DNA of 64,000 bases from Desulfopila_A sp964446655. GTDB taxonomy: Bacteria; Desulfobacterota; Desulfobulbia; Desulfobulbales; Desulfocapsaceae. The stretch spans positions 1 to 64,000 of the forward strand of contig CAYUPL010000005.1 in the NCBI GenBank assembly GCA_964446655.1, read 5' to 3'. Numbering within the stretch: position 1 is the first letter of the stretch; each line of letters opens with the position of its first letter. This document shows, one piece after another, positions 1-8,422 of this stretch. The notes below the pieces were generated by a model, which was not told the origin of the DNA, ran no database searches, and saw only the letters and a program-made list of their open reading frames with translations. Both the position numbers and the translations under genes were made by a program.

Positions 1-194
1 ATATCAGGTTTTTTTTAAAGTATTATCCTTTTGCATACCATGATTATACTAGTGTGAAAGCTGACGAACAGTGTTTGCCGGGTTTTTTCTTTACAAAGAT
101 TATTTTTAGTTTGTAGCGGAATAAAAAGGTGGGGAATTTGGTCTGGTAAGTAGTGATAAAGAGCAAAATCGGCTTTGCTGATAAAGAGGTGGTT

Positions 195-1424
195 ATGTCG
201 CAATATTTTGCCGCTGCGGGACTAATGTTGAGTTGGGTGTTGGCTCCCGAGTTGCTGGTAATGGTCAATGGCGGTAGCGGGGCATCCGGACTGTTTATGT
301 TGGCAGCTCTTGGAGCAGGGTTTGTTCTTGCTGCCCTGAGCGCCTTTTTGATGCATCATCCTCAGCTTTTCCTGATGGGGTACCAGAGTGATTTGTCCCT
401 ATTGCAAAGAACCTATGGCCGGGTTGCGGCTGCAACCCTGCTGCTGGCTGGCCGGATTCCACTGTTACTCTTTGTCTCCACCGGTACGCTGGTTACCGCG
501 GGATATGCATTCAATGAGATATTTCTATACTGGTTTCCCAATTTCCTGTTTGCCTCCTTGCTGCTTTTTCTGATCACCTTTGTGAACCTCTTCGATGAAC
601 GGCATGCCATGCGGGCTCAGGCCATCGCGGCGGTTTCAGCCATCGCTGGGATGCTGCTCCTTATTTTTCTAGGAGCAGACGGAACAGTCCACCAACAGGC
701 AAGCGTTGCCGGGTTGGGTGAGGGGATGACCTGGTCTTTGCTTGCTCTGGGCTTTATCTCCTTTCTTGGGTTTGATTTTCATCGGGCAAACGGTAGTAAT
801 ATGGTGGTTTTTGCTGTCCTGGCAGGGTGTTTCCTGCTCCTTTCTCTCTGGGTAATAGTTGCGGTAAAGACCGTCGGATCTGAAAGCCTGGCTGAATCGA
901 CAGTGGCTTATATGATGCTGGCCAGGGCTGTGGGCGGCGAGACCGGGCGGTATATAATGGGCATTGCTCTCATCTGTGGCGTATTCTGCGGTGTCAATGG
1001 TCTGTTTATCGTTTGCCGAAGGGCTTTTGCCGATCTTCTCGGGATGTTTGAACAGGGAACGGGCCGTCGTAGAAGATGGCTGGTGGTACTGTTGTTTGCC
1101 GTCATCATTGAAACAATGATGCTGTCCGGGGTTGCCGGTGAGAATGTTCTGCAAATTCAGATTCAAGCCGCACTTGTTGTATGGCTGCTTTATCTGGCTG
1201 GCAGAACTGTCTCGGCGGGCGGTGTTCTACAGAGCGCGGGGCATAGTGTTGGTTTTCTAGGGTATCCGACAGGGGCCGCTATTTTGGCCGTGATGGCTGT
1301 TTGCGCCCTACTGGATGGGCATTTTTTGTATATATTGACATTTTCGCTGCTCGTTCTTGCCGGTGCAATGTTGCTCTCGGTTGTGTGGGGGAAGATGTTT
1401 TGTAAAGAACGTTCAACCATTTAA
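195..1424 (+). CDS. Polytopic inner-membrane transporter, APC-superfamily-like
   Basis: About 409 residues, almost wholly hydrophobic, with roughly 11 membrane-spanning segments separated by short loops; charged loops occur near the middle (FDERHAMRAQ) and before the last third (GTGRRRRW). The start at 195 is preferred over an upstream ATG at 153 because AAAGAGGTGG lies just in front of it. The layout resembles amino-acid/polyamine permease-type carriers, but I see no signature that gives a substrate. It ends 19 bases before the selenocysteine rhodanese gene on the same strand, so the two are probably co-transcribed. Family assignment is tentative. Confidence 0.6.
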   Translation: MSQYFAAAGLMLSWVLAPELLVMVNGGSGASGLFMLAALGAGFVLAALSAFLMHHPQLFLMGYQSDLSLLQRTYGRVAAATLLLAGRIPLLLFVSTGTLVTAGYAFNEIFLYWFPNFLFASLLLFLITFVNLFDERHAMRAQAIAAVSAIAGMLLLIFLGADGTVHQQASVAGLGEGMTWSLLALGFISFLGFDFHRANGSNMVVFAVLAGCFLLLSLWVIVAVKTVGSESLAESTVAYMMLARAVGGETGRYIMGIALICGVFCGVNGLFIVCRRAFADLLGMFEQGTGRRRRWLVVLLFAVIIETMMLSGVAGENVLQIQIQAALVVWLLYLAGRTVSAGGVLQSAGHSVGFLGYPTGAAILAVMAVCALLDGHFLYILTFSLLVLAGAMLLSVVWGKMFCKERSTI

Positions 1425-1443
1425 TCTTATGGAGGTTGCTGTT

Positions 1444-1839
1444 ATGAAAAAAATCATTCTATTTTTACTGGTATTTTTATGGGCGGGGTCGTTCCCGCTT
1501 TTGGCGGCAAATGTGCCGACACTGGACAAGGATGAGCTGAAAGGCATGCTTGATTCTGCCGATATCGTTGTATTCGATGTGCGACTCGGAAAGGATTGGA
1601 GTTCAAGTGAATATAAAATAAAAGGGGCGATTCGACTGGAGATGGATGAAATCGACAGCGCCGTAGATAAATATAGTAAAGATTTAATAATGGTTTTTTA
1701 CTGTGCCTGACCGAACGAATTTACCAGCGCCCGGGTGGCGCAGCAGTTTAAAGCCAAAGGATTCAGCAATGTGTATGCCTTGAAAGGCGGTTGGAGAGAG
1801 TGGTTCCGGAGTGAGTATCCTTATGAAGAAAAGCTCTAG
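1444..1839 (+). CDS. Rhodanese-like sulfurtransferase, probable selenoprotein (UGA at 1708-1710)
   Basis: A signal peptide (MKKIILFLLVFLWAG...LLAA) is followed by a single rhodanese domain, giving 131 residues if UGA is read. The frame has TGA at 1708-1710 and then continues for 42 codons to TAG at 1837. The UGA falls in the active site: FYCA-U-PNEFTSARVA, where relatives carry YC-x-CPNE-x-TSA with the catalytic cysteine at this position. Sequence after the UGA is rhodanese-like (ALKGGWREW). A GC-rich hairpin with a G-rich loop lies 16-31 bases behind the UGA, as expected for a bacterial SECIS. Probably an exported persulfide/sulfur carrier with selenocysteine as nucleophile. RBS GGAGG precedes 1444. 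A conventional caller would truncate it at residue 88. A nonsense mutation is the less likely alternative. Confidence 0.87.
1727..1741 (+). promoter_or_regulatory. Putative bacterial SECIS hairpin of the rhodanese gene
   Basis: GCGCC (1727-1731) pairs perfectly with GGCGC (1737-1741) around loop CGGGT. The loop begins 21 bases after the UGA and holds three G residues. Known bacterial SECIS elements are small hairpins at about this distance with one or more loop guanines that bind SelB. Read from the sequence; folding was not computed. Confidence 0.65.
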
Positions 1840-1842
1840 GAC

Positions 1843-1892
1843 GTATACGATGCCCTCTTTCGTTGCAAGAGGGCATCGTGTACTTGGTTTTA
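1843..1892. terminator. Bidirectional intrinsic terminator between convergent genes
   Basis: Arms 1843-1859 and 1867-1883 pair over 17 positions with one non-Watson-Crick position (ACGATGCCCTCTT with AAGAGGGCATCGT is perfect). The loop is TCGTTGC and a T-rich tract follows on the plus strand. It separates the rhodanese gene from the convergent leftward gene ending at 1890 and can serve both. Confidence 0.85.
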
Positions 1893-2519
1893 ATTATGCC
1901 GAGGTGTTGCTGTAATTAACGGCTTGAGCCGAAGTTGCAGTGCGCCTCGTATTGAGCTGATGTTGGTGATCCGGGCGGCAATGGAGAGATTTTTGTGGCT
2001 TGTCTCTGCAATAATGGGCTCAATGTCCTGCAGGACAAGAGGAAATTCCCTGCCATTAAGAAAGAGGATCAGGGCATTGCCGATATCCCCCCTCTGTAGA
2101 CCCTCTTCAGGTCGAATGTCCCGGGCGACAGGCCTTACATAGAGGATCTGTTCTTCCTGGTCAAAACGCAGATAGGCGTCACAGTCAAAATCGAGCTGGG
2201 CCGATCCAAGCTTGAGATGAATATCCTGGTTGGCCACTGTGGTGACGAGGCTGAGGTCATCACCACGGAGATCGAGATGGAAGGAAATCTGGTCGTCGTG
2301 CAGCTTGAGCCTTGAAATCTTGACCAGTGTTACCGTCCCCTCAATTCTGGAAGAGGTGTCATCAAGAGTGATCGGCAAGACCTGCTGCAGTGCCGCGTCG
2401 ATTACTGCTTCGGGAATAGTCATGATGATATTTCGGTTGTCCTCGACAGCCGCTGCAAAGTTTTGCTGATGCAGAAAAAGAAGCAGGGTCCAGACGATGG
2501 CATACAATGTTTTTTTCAT
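1890..2519 (-). CDS. Exported protein of unknown function
   Basis: 209 residues starting with a clear signal peptide (MKKTLYAIVWTLLLFLHQQNFAAA). The rest is hydrophilic with alternating beta-type stretches (EGTVTLVKISRLKLHDDQISFHLDLRG) and no cysteine pair or enzymatic motif that I recognise. The pattern resembles lipid-binding or SMP/LolA-like periplasmic beta proteins, but this is only an impression. Its ATG overlaps the stop of the upstream membrane protein gene by four bases (ATGA), so the two are translationally coupled. Confidence 0.7.
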   Translation of the reverse strand: MKKTLYAIVWTLLLFLHQQNFAAAVEDNRNIIMTIPEAVIDAALQQVLPITLDDTSSRIEGTVTLVKISRLKLHDDQISFHLDLRGDDLSLVTTVANQDIHLKLGSAQLDFDCDAYLRFDQEEQILYVRPVARDIRPEEGLQRGDIGNALILFLNGREFPLVLQDIEPIIAETSHKNLSIAARITNISSIRGALQLRLKPLITATPRHN

Positions 2520-3415
2520 TTTGATATCCTGGGGTATTGTTGCGAAAAACGTTTGTCGAAGAGAAGATTGAGCCAGATGAGCAGTACCAGAAAAAGCCCT
2601 ACCTGTGAAGCATAGGATCTGTAACTGTTGTGAACATGAAACTGCTCGATGTGAAGACTGTCTGTGTCCGTGAATCTGCCTTTGAGAGAAATGTTGCCTG
2701 ATTGCTGTGGTACTGCTCCGGTTACCGATAGTCGTTCGCGGGTGAACGTCATAACAGAGGATGATTCCGCCCGGAAAGATACCCGGTCAAGTTGAACGGC
2801 TTGGCCGGGCCGGATGGTACTGTCCTGTATCACCTCGAGAAAATTGGTGTTCGATTTTTCCAGCTGTCCCAACAGCATAAATGGCGCAAAAAGATAGACA
2901 GCCAGGCATATACCGGCCGTTTTCCAGTGTGGTGACCGGGAAAGCGCAAGCCCTTCCCGCCGTAGAGTTTTCCAGTAAAACAGCAGATAAACAAGTCCGA
3001 TAAAGGAGAGAATGTACCCGGCATAGTGCTCCGGCCAGATAAAACCGAGATCCATGGTCTGCCAGCTGAACGGTGCCAGCAGATGAACACCGTTGCCCCA
3101 TTTGATCTGCATGGCGTCGAGGAGTAGATGGAGCAGACAGTTGCAACCCAGGAGAACAAAGACCAGGCCAGGCCTCCTGGCAAAGGCGGCGGCTGCCCAA
3201 CTGAAGAGAAGGCAGAAAAGCAGGCTAGCCTGAATGGTTGTCCAGAGGCGGAGAGAGTAGGGATCAATGACGGGTACATTGTATAGTATTCTCTGAAAAA
3301 TCCAAGGGATATCTGGAATAATGGTTCCGGCGAGAATCCAGGGGATTTCTGCTTTGCGATAAACAGTCCTGCTTAGTGGCGCCTGAATGGCGATATGAAT
3401 CAATGTGTTCGGCAA
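2516..3415 (-). CDS. Metal-dependent-hydrolase-like inner-membrane protein (YdjM/DUF457-type)
   Basis: 299 residues. The N-terminus MPNTLIHIAIQ...GTIIPDIPW and the later HLLLDAMQIKWGNGVHLLAPFSW carry the His/Asp pattern (TLIH, PDIPW, HLLLD, GVHLL) of the YdjM/DUF457 family of membrane-bound putative metal-dependent hydrolases. Five or six membrane helices are followed by a periplasmic-type beta-rich section and a final helix. The start codon is TTG with GGGAA about eight bases upstream. It is coupled to the exported protein gene downstream. Substrate unknown. Confidence 0.65.
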   Translation of the reverse strand: MPNTLIHIAIQAPLSRTVYRKAEIPWILAGTIIPDIPWIFQRILYNVPVIDPYSLRLWTTIQASLLFCLLFSWAAAAFARRPGLVFVLLGCNCLLHLLLDAMQIKWGNGVHLLAPFSWQTMDLGFIWPEHYAGYILSFIGLVYLLFYWKTLRREGLALSRSPHWKTAGICLAVYLFAPFMLLGQLEKSNTNFLEVIQDSTIRPGQAVQLDRVSFRAESSSVMTFTRERLSVTGAVPQQSGNISLKGRFTDTDSLHIEQFHVHNSYRSYASQVGLFLVLLIWLNLLFDKRFSQQYPRISK

Positions 3416-3480
3416 GGTGATTCCCAGAATGTGTTACAGTGTTGAGTGGTGCTGCTCTCGTCGGCCTTGAATCGGTGATA

Positions 3481-3509
3481 TTGCATAAAAATTTTTCAGG
3501 TTGTACTAT
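3481..3509 (+). promoter_or_regulatory. Putative sigma-70 promoter for the helicase gene
   Basis: TTGCAT (3481-3486), a 17-base spacer and TACTAT (3504-3509; overlapping TATAAT two bases further on). It lies about 200 bases upstream of the helicase start. The leader between contains a 49-codon frame beginning at ATG 3549 without a recognisable RBS, which I did not call as a gene. Confidence 0.4.
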
Positions 3510-3712
3510 AATTGCTCCCAGCTCTTTTGCAACAGTGGCAAGCACGTCATGCCGCTTTTACAAAACATCGATTTACAAAGTTTCAGCTTGGCATTTATAC
3601 AGGATGGTAAGGTGGTGCGGCTGCAGACTATTAATAAAAAATCAGTGAGATGGGCATCATCGAAGGGTGTGTCCGGATTCAAAAATGCGGTTTAACAGAA
3701 GGTTTGTACCTC

Positions 3713-5092
3713 ATGAGCGAAATACAGCTGACGGTGTCCAATGACTGCCTGTTGGAACATATTCCTCTGCAGTTTGAAAGGATTCTGAAGGAGGAGCTGA
3801 CCATAGATAATCCCAAATATATTGCTGCTATACGGTATGGCAGGTGGGTAGGGTCTAAATTGCAGGCTCAGCTGAAATATTATGAGCAGGTTCCCACCGG
3901 TCTGCGTTTTCCTCGAGGCTTTTCCAATCGAGCCGTTCTGTTGTGTCGCGACCATCTCAACGTCTCACCCCGTATATACGACAACAGACGTCTACTGCCC
4001 GTCCATGCCTTCACGTTTACAGGGGAACTTCGCTCCTATCAGGAGAAGGCGGTGGCGGAGGTGGGGGCCAGGTCTTTCGGAGTGCTGGAGGCCGGCACGG
4101 GCAGCGGCAAGACCGTTATGGCCCTGGCCCTGACCGCGAGACGTGGCCAGCCGACCCTCATTGTGGTTCATACCAAGGAACTTCTCTATCAGTGGCGCGA
4201 TCGCATAGAAGAGTTTCTGGGAATCAGCCCCGGTCTTGTTGGTGACGGACGCCGACAGATAAGTACCGTCACCGTGGCCATCGTCAACAGCGCCAGAAAA
4301 ATGGTGGACGAACTTGTACCGCTGTTTGGTCACCTGATTGTGGATGAGTGCCACCGTGTACCGGCCGCTCTTTTTACCGATGTTGTGTCTGCCTTTGACT
4401 GTCATTATCTTCTGGGACTTTCGGCAACTGCTTTTCGCAGTGATGACCAGACCACCAAGCTGATCTATTTTTACATGGGCGATGCCGTCCATAAAGTTGA
4501 TCAGGGTATGCTGACGGCCAGTGGCGTCATCATGCAACCCAAGATACTGGTCAACAAAACCGTGTTTGAGTATCCTTACAGGGGTGATTATCAGGCCCTC
4601 ATCACCGCTCTTGCCGCTCACCAGGGACGGAACCGGCAGATAATAGAAGATATTGCCACCGTTGCTCGATCAGGCGACGGAGGCACCGCGCTGGTGGTTT
4701 CCGATCGGGTCAGTCATTGCGAGGTCTTCGCGGAAGCACTATGGAAGAAGGGGATTCGCGTAGCGCTTCTGACGGGGCAGACCGGTACGGAACAGCGCAG
4801 TAGAATTGTCGAAGAGGTACAAAAGGGGGAGATGCAGGTTCTGGTGGCAACCTTGCAGCTCATTGGTGAAGGGTTTGACTGTCCCGGCCTGAGCACTCTC
4901 TTTCTGACGACTCCCATAACCTTTGAAGGCCGCCTGGTCCAGGTCATCGGCCGCATCATGCGTCCGGCCAAAGACAAACAGCCCAGAGTTTTTGACTATC
5001 TCGATCATAAGGTTTCGGCCCTGCGCAAATCCGCCAACCTGCGCCATAAAACTCTGAGAAGATTGATGGAGCCCGGTATTGTACAGGGCTGA
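3713..5092 (+). CDS. DEAD/DEAH-family helicase (superfamily 2, SSL2/XPB-like)
   Basis: 459 residues from ATG 3713; the upstream ATG at 3650 lacks an RBS, while AGAAGG lies in front of 3713. A roughly 120-residue N-terminal section precedes a RecA-like core: Q-region RSYQEKAV, Walker A EAGTGSGKT, motif II VDECH, motif III SAT, and C-terminal helicase motifs GFDCPGLSTLFLTTP and QVIGRIMRP. This matches COG1061-type helicases used in DNA repair or restriction-like roles. It stands alone in an otherwise housekeeping neighbourhood. The exact cellular role cannot be read from the sequence. Confidence 0.85.
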   Translation: MSEIQLTVSNDCLLEHIPLQFERILKEELTIDNPKYIAAIRYGRWVGSKLQAQLKYYEQVPTGLRFPRGFSNRAVLLCRDHLNVSPRIYDNRRLLPVHAFTFTGELRSYQEKAVAEVGARSFGVLEAGTGSGKTVMALALTARRGQPTLIVVHTKELLYQWRDRIEEFLGISPGLVGDGRRQISTVTVAIVNSARKMVDELVPLFGHLIVDECHRVPAALFTDVVSAFDCHYLLGLSATAFRSDDQTTKLIYFYMGDAVHKVDQGMLTASGVIMQPKILVNKTVFEYPYRGDYQALITALAAHQGRNRQIIEDIATVARSGDGGTALVVSDRVSHCEVFAEALWKKGIRVALLTGQTGTEQRSRIVEEVQKGEMQVLVATLQLIGEGFDCPGLSTLFLTTPITFEGRLVQVIGRIMRPAKDKQPRVFDYLDHKVSALRKSANLRHKTLRRLMEPGIVQG

Positions 5093-5182
5093 AAGGTGAA
5101 GGTGACTATTTGTTTGCCTTTCTGACCCAGGCGGTGTAGTGTAAGGGGTTACCAAGTGGTAGAATGTTATCCTCGGCAAGGC

Positions 5183-5213
5183 AGCACTCGCGCAAAACGG
5201 GTGCTTTTTTTAT
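5183..5213 (+). terminator. Intrinsic terminator after the helicase gene
   Basis: AGCACTCG (5183-5190) pairs with CGGGTGCT (5198-5205; one G-T pair), loop CGCAAAA, followed by TTTTTTTATTT. It separates the helicase gene from typA. Confidence 0.8.
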
Positions 5214-5230
5214 TTATACGTCATATCAGG

Positions 5231-5258
5231 TTGGTGTGATGATCTTACGATACACCAA
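5231..5258 (+). other. Leader hairpin upstream of typA
   Basis: TTGGTGT (5231-5237) is the exact complement of ACACCAA (5252-5258) with a 14-base loop. It lies 23 bases before the typA start and is not followed by a T-tract, so it is not a terminator. It may influence translation of typA; function unknown. Confidence 0.35.
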
Positions 5259-5281
5259 CTATCGGTGTACAGGAAAAAACG

Positions 5282-7081
5282 ATGGAACAGCAAAAGATCC
5301 GTAATGTGGCGATTATAGCCCACGTTGATCATGGCAAGACAACTCTGGTGGATCAACTCTTCAGGCAGTCGGGCATGTTTCGTGACAACCAGGCGGTTGC
5401 GGAGCGACTCATGGATTCCATGGATCTGGAACGTGAACGTGGCATTACCATAACGTCAAAAAACGGATCTTACAAATATGGTGATCACCGCATCAATATT
5501 ATCGATACTCCCGGTCATGCCGATTTTGGAGGACAGGTTGAACGTGTCCTGCGAATGGCCGATGGCGCCCTGCTGCTGGTTGATGCCCAGGAAGGCCCTA
5601 TGCCGCAGACGTACTTTGTTTTGAAAAAAGCACTGGAAAACAGTCTGCCGGTTATCGTGGTTATTAATAAAATAGATAAACCGGCCGCCCGCTGTGAATG
5701 GGTGGTGGATCAGGTTTTCGATCTTTTTGTCAAACTGAATGCACCGGATCATATCCTTGATTTTCCGGTTGTGTATGCCTCGGCCAAAGAGGGTTTTTCT
5801 CTCCTCGACCCAAAAGATCAGGTCAAGGACGGCGGCACGATGGACCATATTTCCGATATGATTATCTCCCACGTCCCCGCTCCGGCCGGATCTTCCGAGG
5901 CGCCCCTGCAGATGCAGGTCGGCACCATCGATTATAGTCCCTATCTCGGCAGACTGGGTATCGGCAAGGTGGTCAATGGTACGATGTCGCTCAATCAGCC
6001 CATCGTGGTGGCCAGACGGGACGGCTCTATCAAGCCGGTCCGCATATCAAAAATCTATATCTTCGAAAGTGACGGCAAGGTGGCCGTCGAGTCGGCCTCG
6101 ATAGGACAGATTGTCGCTGTAGCCGGCATGGAAGATGTTACGGTGGGTGTGACCTTTACCGATCCGCTTAACCCCAGGCCATTGCCGCTTATTGCCATTG
6201 ATCCGCCCACTATTTCCATGAATTTTATCCCCAACGACTCCCCTTTTGCCGGTAAGGAAGGAAAATTTGTCACCTCCAGGCATCTGGAAGAACGTCTAAG
6301 CCGAGAGATACTGGCCGATGTGGCGCTTCAGTTCGAAACATTGACCGATGCCGTCGGTTTTAAGGTGTCCGGACGGGGAGAGTTGCATCTTTCCATTCTG
6401 ATAGAGAAGATGCGCCGTGAAGGGTATGAATTTCAGGTAACCCGGCCACAGGTCATCTTCAAGGAAGAAAACGGTAAAGTTCTTGAGCCGTATGAGCGAC
6501 TGACGGTGGATGTCGACGAAAAATATCAGGGCGCCGTCATGGAAAAGCTGGGCAAGCTGAAGGGGCAGGTGGAAGAGATGAGCAGTGAGCATGGTATGAT
6601 TCGCATGATCTTCAAGATTCCAACGCGAGGCTTACTGGGCTACCGTTCCGAATTCATGACCGATACCAAGGGAATGGGGATGATGAATTATGTTTTCTCG
6701 GAATATGGTCCCTATGCCGGAGATATCGTCAACCGGATAAACGGTGTTATGGTGGTTAAAGAACCCTGCACTGCGGTAGCCTACGCGCTTTTTAACCTGC
6801 AGGAGCGGGGTAAATTGTTTGTTCATCCCGGTGCACCATTGTATCAGGGACAGATTGTGGGAGAAAACGCCAGAACTGCTGATCTGATTGTCAATCCGGC
6901 CAAAGGGAAGAAACTGACCAACGTTCGGGCATCCGGTACAGACGATGCGGTTGTTCTCATCCCTCCGGTTGACATGAGTCTGGAAGATTGTATTGCCTAT
7001 ATAAATGATGATGAGCTCGTCGAGGTTACTCCGAAATCCATACGACTGCGGAAAAGGAGTGGTGTGCGGGTTCGCGGTTAG
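5282..7081 (+). CDS. typA: Ribosome-associated translational GTPase TypA/BipA
   Basis: 599 residues, the usual full length. G1 AHVDHGKTT, the effector region with ERGITITSK, G3 DTPGHADFGG and G4 NKIDK mark a translation-factor GTPase. EF-G-like domains III and V follow, then the BipA-specific C-terminal domain (GRVNPAKGKKLTN-type stretch: NPAKGKKLTNVRASGTDD). BipA binds the ribosome and supports 50S assembly and stress or cold growth in characterised bacteria. AGGAA precedes the ATG. The small UGA-containing membrane ORF starts nine bases after its stop. Confidence 0.97.
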   Translation: MEQQKIRNVAIIAHVDHGKTTLVDQLFRQSGMFRDNQAVAERLMDSMDLERERGITITSKNGSYKYGDHRINIIDTPGHADFGGQVERVLRMADGALLLVDAQEGPMPQTYFVLKKALENSLPVIVVINKIDKPAARCEWVVDQVFDLFVKLNAPDHILDFPVVYASAKEGFSLLDPKDQVKDGGTMDHISDMIISHVPAPAGSSEAPLQMQVGTIDYSPYLGRLGIGKVVNGTMSLNQPIVVARRDGSIKPVRISKIYIFESDGKVAVESASIGQIVAVAGMEDVTVGVTFTDPLNPRPLPLIAIDPPTISMNFIPNDSPFAGKEGKFVTSRHLEERLSREILADVALQFETLTDAVGFKVSGRGELHLSILIEKMRREGYEFQVTRPQVIFKEENGKVLEPYERLTVDVDEKYQGAVMEKLGKLKGQVEEMSSEHGMIRMIFKIPTRGLLGYRSEFMTDTKGMGMMNYVFSEYGPYAGDIVNRINGVMVVKEPCTAVAYALFNLQERGKLFVHPGAPLYQGQIVGENARTADLIVNPAKGKKLTNVRASGTDDAVVLIPPVDMSLEDCIAYINDDELVEVTPKSIRLRKRSGVRVRG

Positions 7082-7090
7082 GGAGAAAAT

Positions 7091-7255
7091 ATGCAAGAAT
7101 TATCATTATTTGCGGTTTCCGGCATAATCGGACTGCTTACTTTTTTTGTCATCGCCCGAAAATATGGGAAAGATTGTATCCCGTGACTCATGATGTATGG
7201 GTCCATAGGTATGGGTCTTTTCACGTACTGGCTCTTGAGTCGTATCCTGGGATAA
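7091..7255 (+). CDS. Candidate small two-helix membrane selenoprotein (UGA at 7184-7186)
   Basis: Too short for usual gene calling. From ATG 7091, with GGGAG six bases upstream, 31 codons encode one membrane helix and the loop KYGKDCIP. An in-frame TGA follows, then 22 codons encoding a second helix (LMMYGSIGMGLFTYWLLSRI) and TAA at 7253. Reading UGA as selenocysteine gives a 54-residue hairpin membrane protein with C-I-P-U, a CxxU redox-type motif, at the membrane interface. A hairpin with GGTC in the loop follows the UGA. It lies nine bases behind typA and may share its transcript. I recognise no family. Alternatives are a nonsense-mutated CxxC-type membrane protein or a 31-residue peptide. 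Confidence 0.55.
7189..7213 (+). promoter_or_regulatory. SECIS-like hairpin behind the UGA of the small membrane ORF
   Basis: TATG (7196-7199) pairs with CATA (7204-7207) around loop GGTC; an outer stem CATG/TATG (7189-7192 with 7210-7213, one G-T pair) extends it with a small internal loop. The loop begins 13 bases after the UGA, slightly closer than typical. GGU in the loop is also present in the E. coli fdhF SECIS. Confidence 0.4.
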
Positions 7256-7339
7256 AACGTCTGCGAAAATCATGTTTTGAGCCAGGCGCAGAGCAGATGC
7301 CGGCCGTGCGGATGTGTTGAGAGTCCGCTGCGCCGAAGG

Positions 7340-7771
7340 TTATCGGCCGGTGTAGTAGTCGGCTATGATACGGGCATGGTCGAAGGCCAGATCCGGCAGA
7401 TTCTCCTCATCGAAGAGCTCGGCTTTGCCGGCATCATCCCCGGCGAGAGGCACACCGGCGGCCTGGCCGATGAAAACCGTTGATGCCGTATGAAATCTGG
7501 CATCACGACCGGGATCTGAATAGGTATGAAACTGTTTCAGATTGGTTACTGTCAGTCCTGTCTCCTCTTTTGCCTCTCGTTGTGCCGCATCTTCATAGGA
7601 CTCTCCATAGTCAACAAATCCACCGGGCAGGGCCCAGCCGTGCGGCGGATTCTTTCGTTCGATAAGAACGATTTTTTCTCCAATTTCTATAATGATATCG
7701 ACGGTCGGAATAGGGTTGCGAAACGTTTTCGTTTCCTTTTCGATGGCTCGCCGGCAATGGGGACAGTGCAT
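7340..7771 (-). CDS. Nudix hydrolase with N-terminal zinc-type CxxC motif
   Basis: 143 residues. The N-terminus MHCPHCRRAI has a single CPHC knuckle. The Nudix box is complete: GGFVDYGESYEDAAQREAKEETGL carries the G-x5-E-x7-REVxEExGL spacing (REAKEETGL). The family hydrolyses nucleoside diphosphates linked to other groups; the substrate cannot be inferred. It is convergent with the typA unit and is followed upstream by HAD and ketopantoate reductase genes on the same strand. Confidence 0.88.
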   Translation of the reverse strand: MHCPHCRRAIEKETKTFRNPIPTVDIIIEIGEKIVLIERKNPPHGWALPGGFVDYGESYEDAAQREAKEETGLTVTNLKQFHTYSDPGRDARFHTASTVFIGQAAGVPLAGDDAGKAELFDEENLPDLAFDHARIIADYYTGR

Positions 7772-7837
7772 TGTATCATTCTCCCTTCAGGTCTGTTTCG
7801 CAAGAGTGAACTCGGCTGGTACCAAATCCGGGCTGCC

Positions 7838-8422
7838 TTATGCCTCCTCGATAAGTTCGGCAATATTTTGCCAGTTGTGTACCACGTGGAGATCTTTCCA
7901 GCTGCTGTTCCATGGTTGATGGTACAGGAGTGGATGGAGATCGGCTGCGGCTACCTGAGCACATGTTTCAGCTCTGTCGTCGACAAAAAAATGTAGATTC
8001 TGCTGCTTGATATATTCAACCTTGCGATCGTGGTCATGCATGGCAATCAGATGTATTTTCCGGCACACATCAGACGGCAGATAATGTTCCAGCCAGTCGG
8101 CTACGGGTTTATCAAAGCTTCGAGCCGTGATAATGGTTACTTTGGAGCGTGTCGCAAGATCGTTGATAACATCCAGCGCGCCATGATTCGGCAGGAGGCC
8201 GGTGGTGAGAGAATCGGCCAGAATATCGTCAAAGATATTTCTGACAATGGACTCCGGCATAGATGTACAGGTTTCCACATGAAAACTGGTTATATCCTCC
8301 AGTTTGAGCGAGCAGTAGTTATACTGGCTGCAGGCAATCCTGAGAAAGGCCTCACCAATGTCGGCAATAACACCGTCAAAATCAAAGCCTATCCGTTCAG
8401 GTGCGATGGTGATGTTTTTCAT
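7838..8422 (-). CDS. HAD-superfamily hydrolase (5'-nucleotidase-like)
   Basis: 194 residues. HAD motif I is FDFDGVIAD, motif II VTIITARS, and motif III/IV lies around the lysine-containing HDHDRKVEYIKQ and FVDDRAE. The small helical cap and overall layout resemble NT5C-type or phosphoglycolate-type phosphatases. Its ATG overlaps the end of the ketopantoate reductase gene by 26 bases, indicating a tightly packed operon. Substrate unknown. Confidence 0.8.
   Translation of the reverse strand: MKNITIAPERIGFDFDGVIADIGEAFLRIACSQYNYCSLKLEDITSFHVETCTSMPESIVRNIFDDILADSLTTGLLPNHGALDVINDLATRSKVTIITARSFDKPVADWLEHYLPSDVCRKIHLIAMHDHDRKVEYIKQQNLHFFVDDRAETCAQVAAADLHPLLYHQPWNSSWKDLHVVHNWQNIAELIEEA

Noticed and set aside
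1..152. Gene at the left edge of the window
   Set aside because: Short leftward frames only; AT-rich with no RBS or homology signal, more likely the upstream region of the first gene.
3549..3695. 49-codon ORF upstream of the helicase gene
   Set aside because: No ribosome-binding site, no recognisable domain; equally well explained as untranslated leader.
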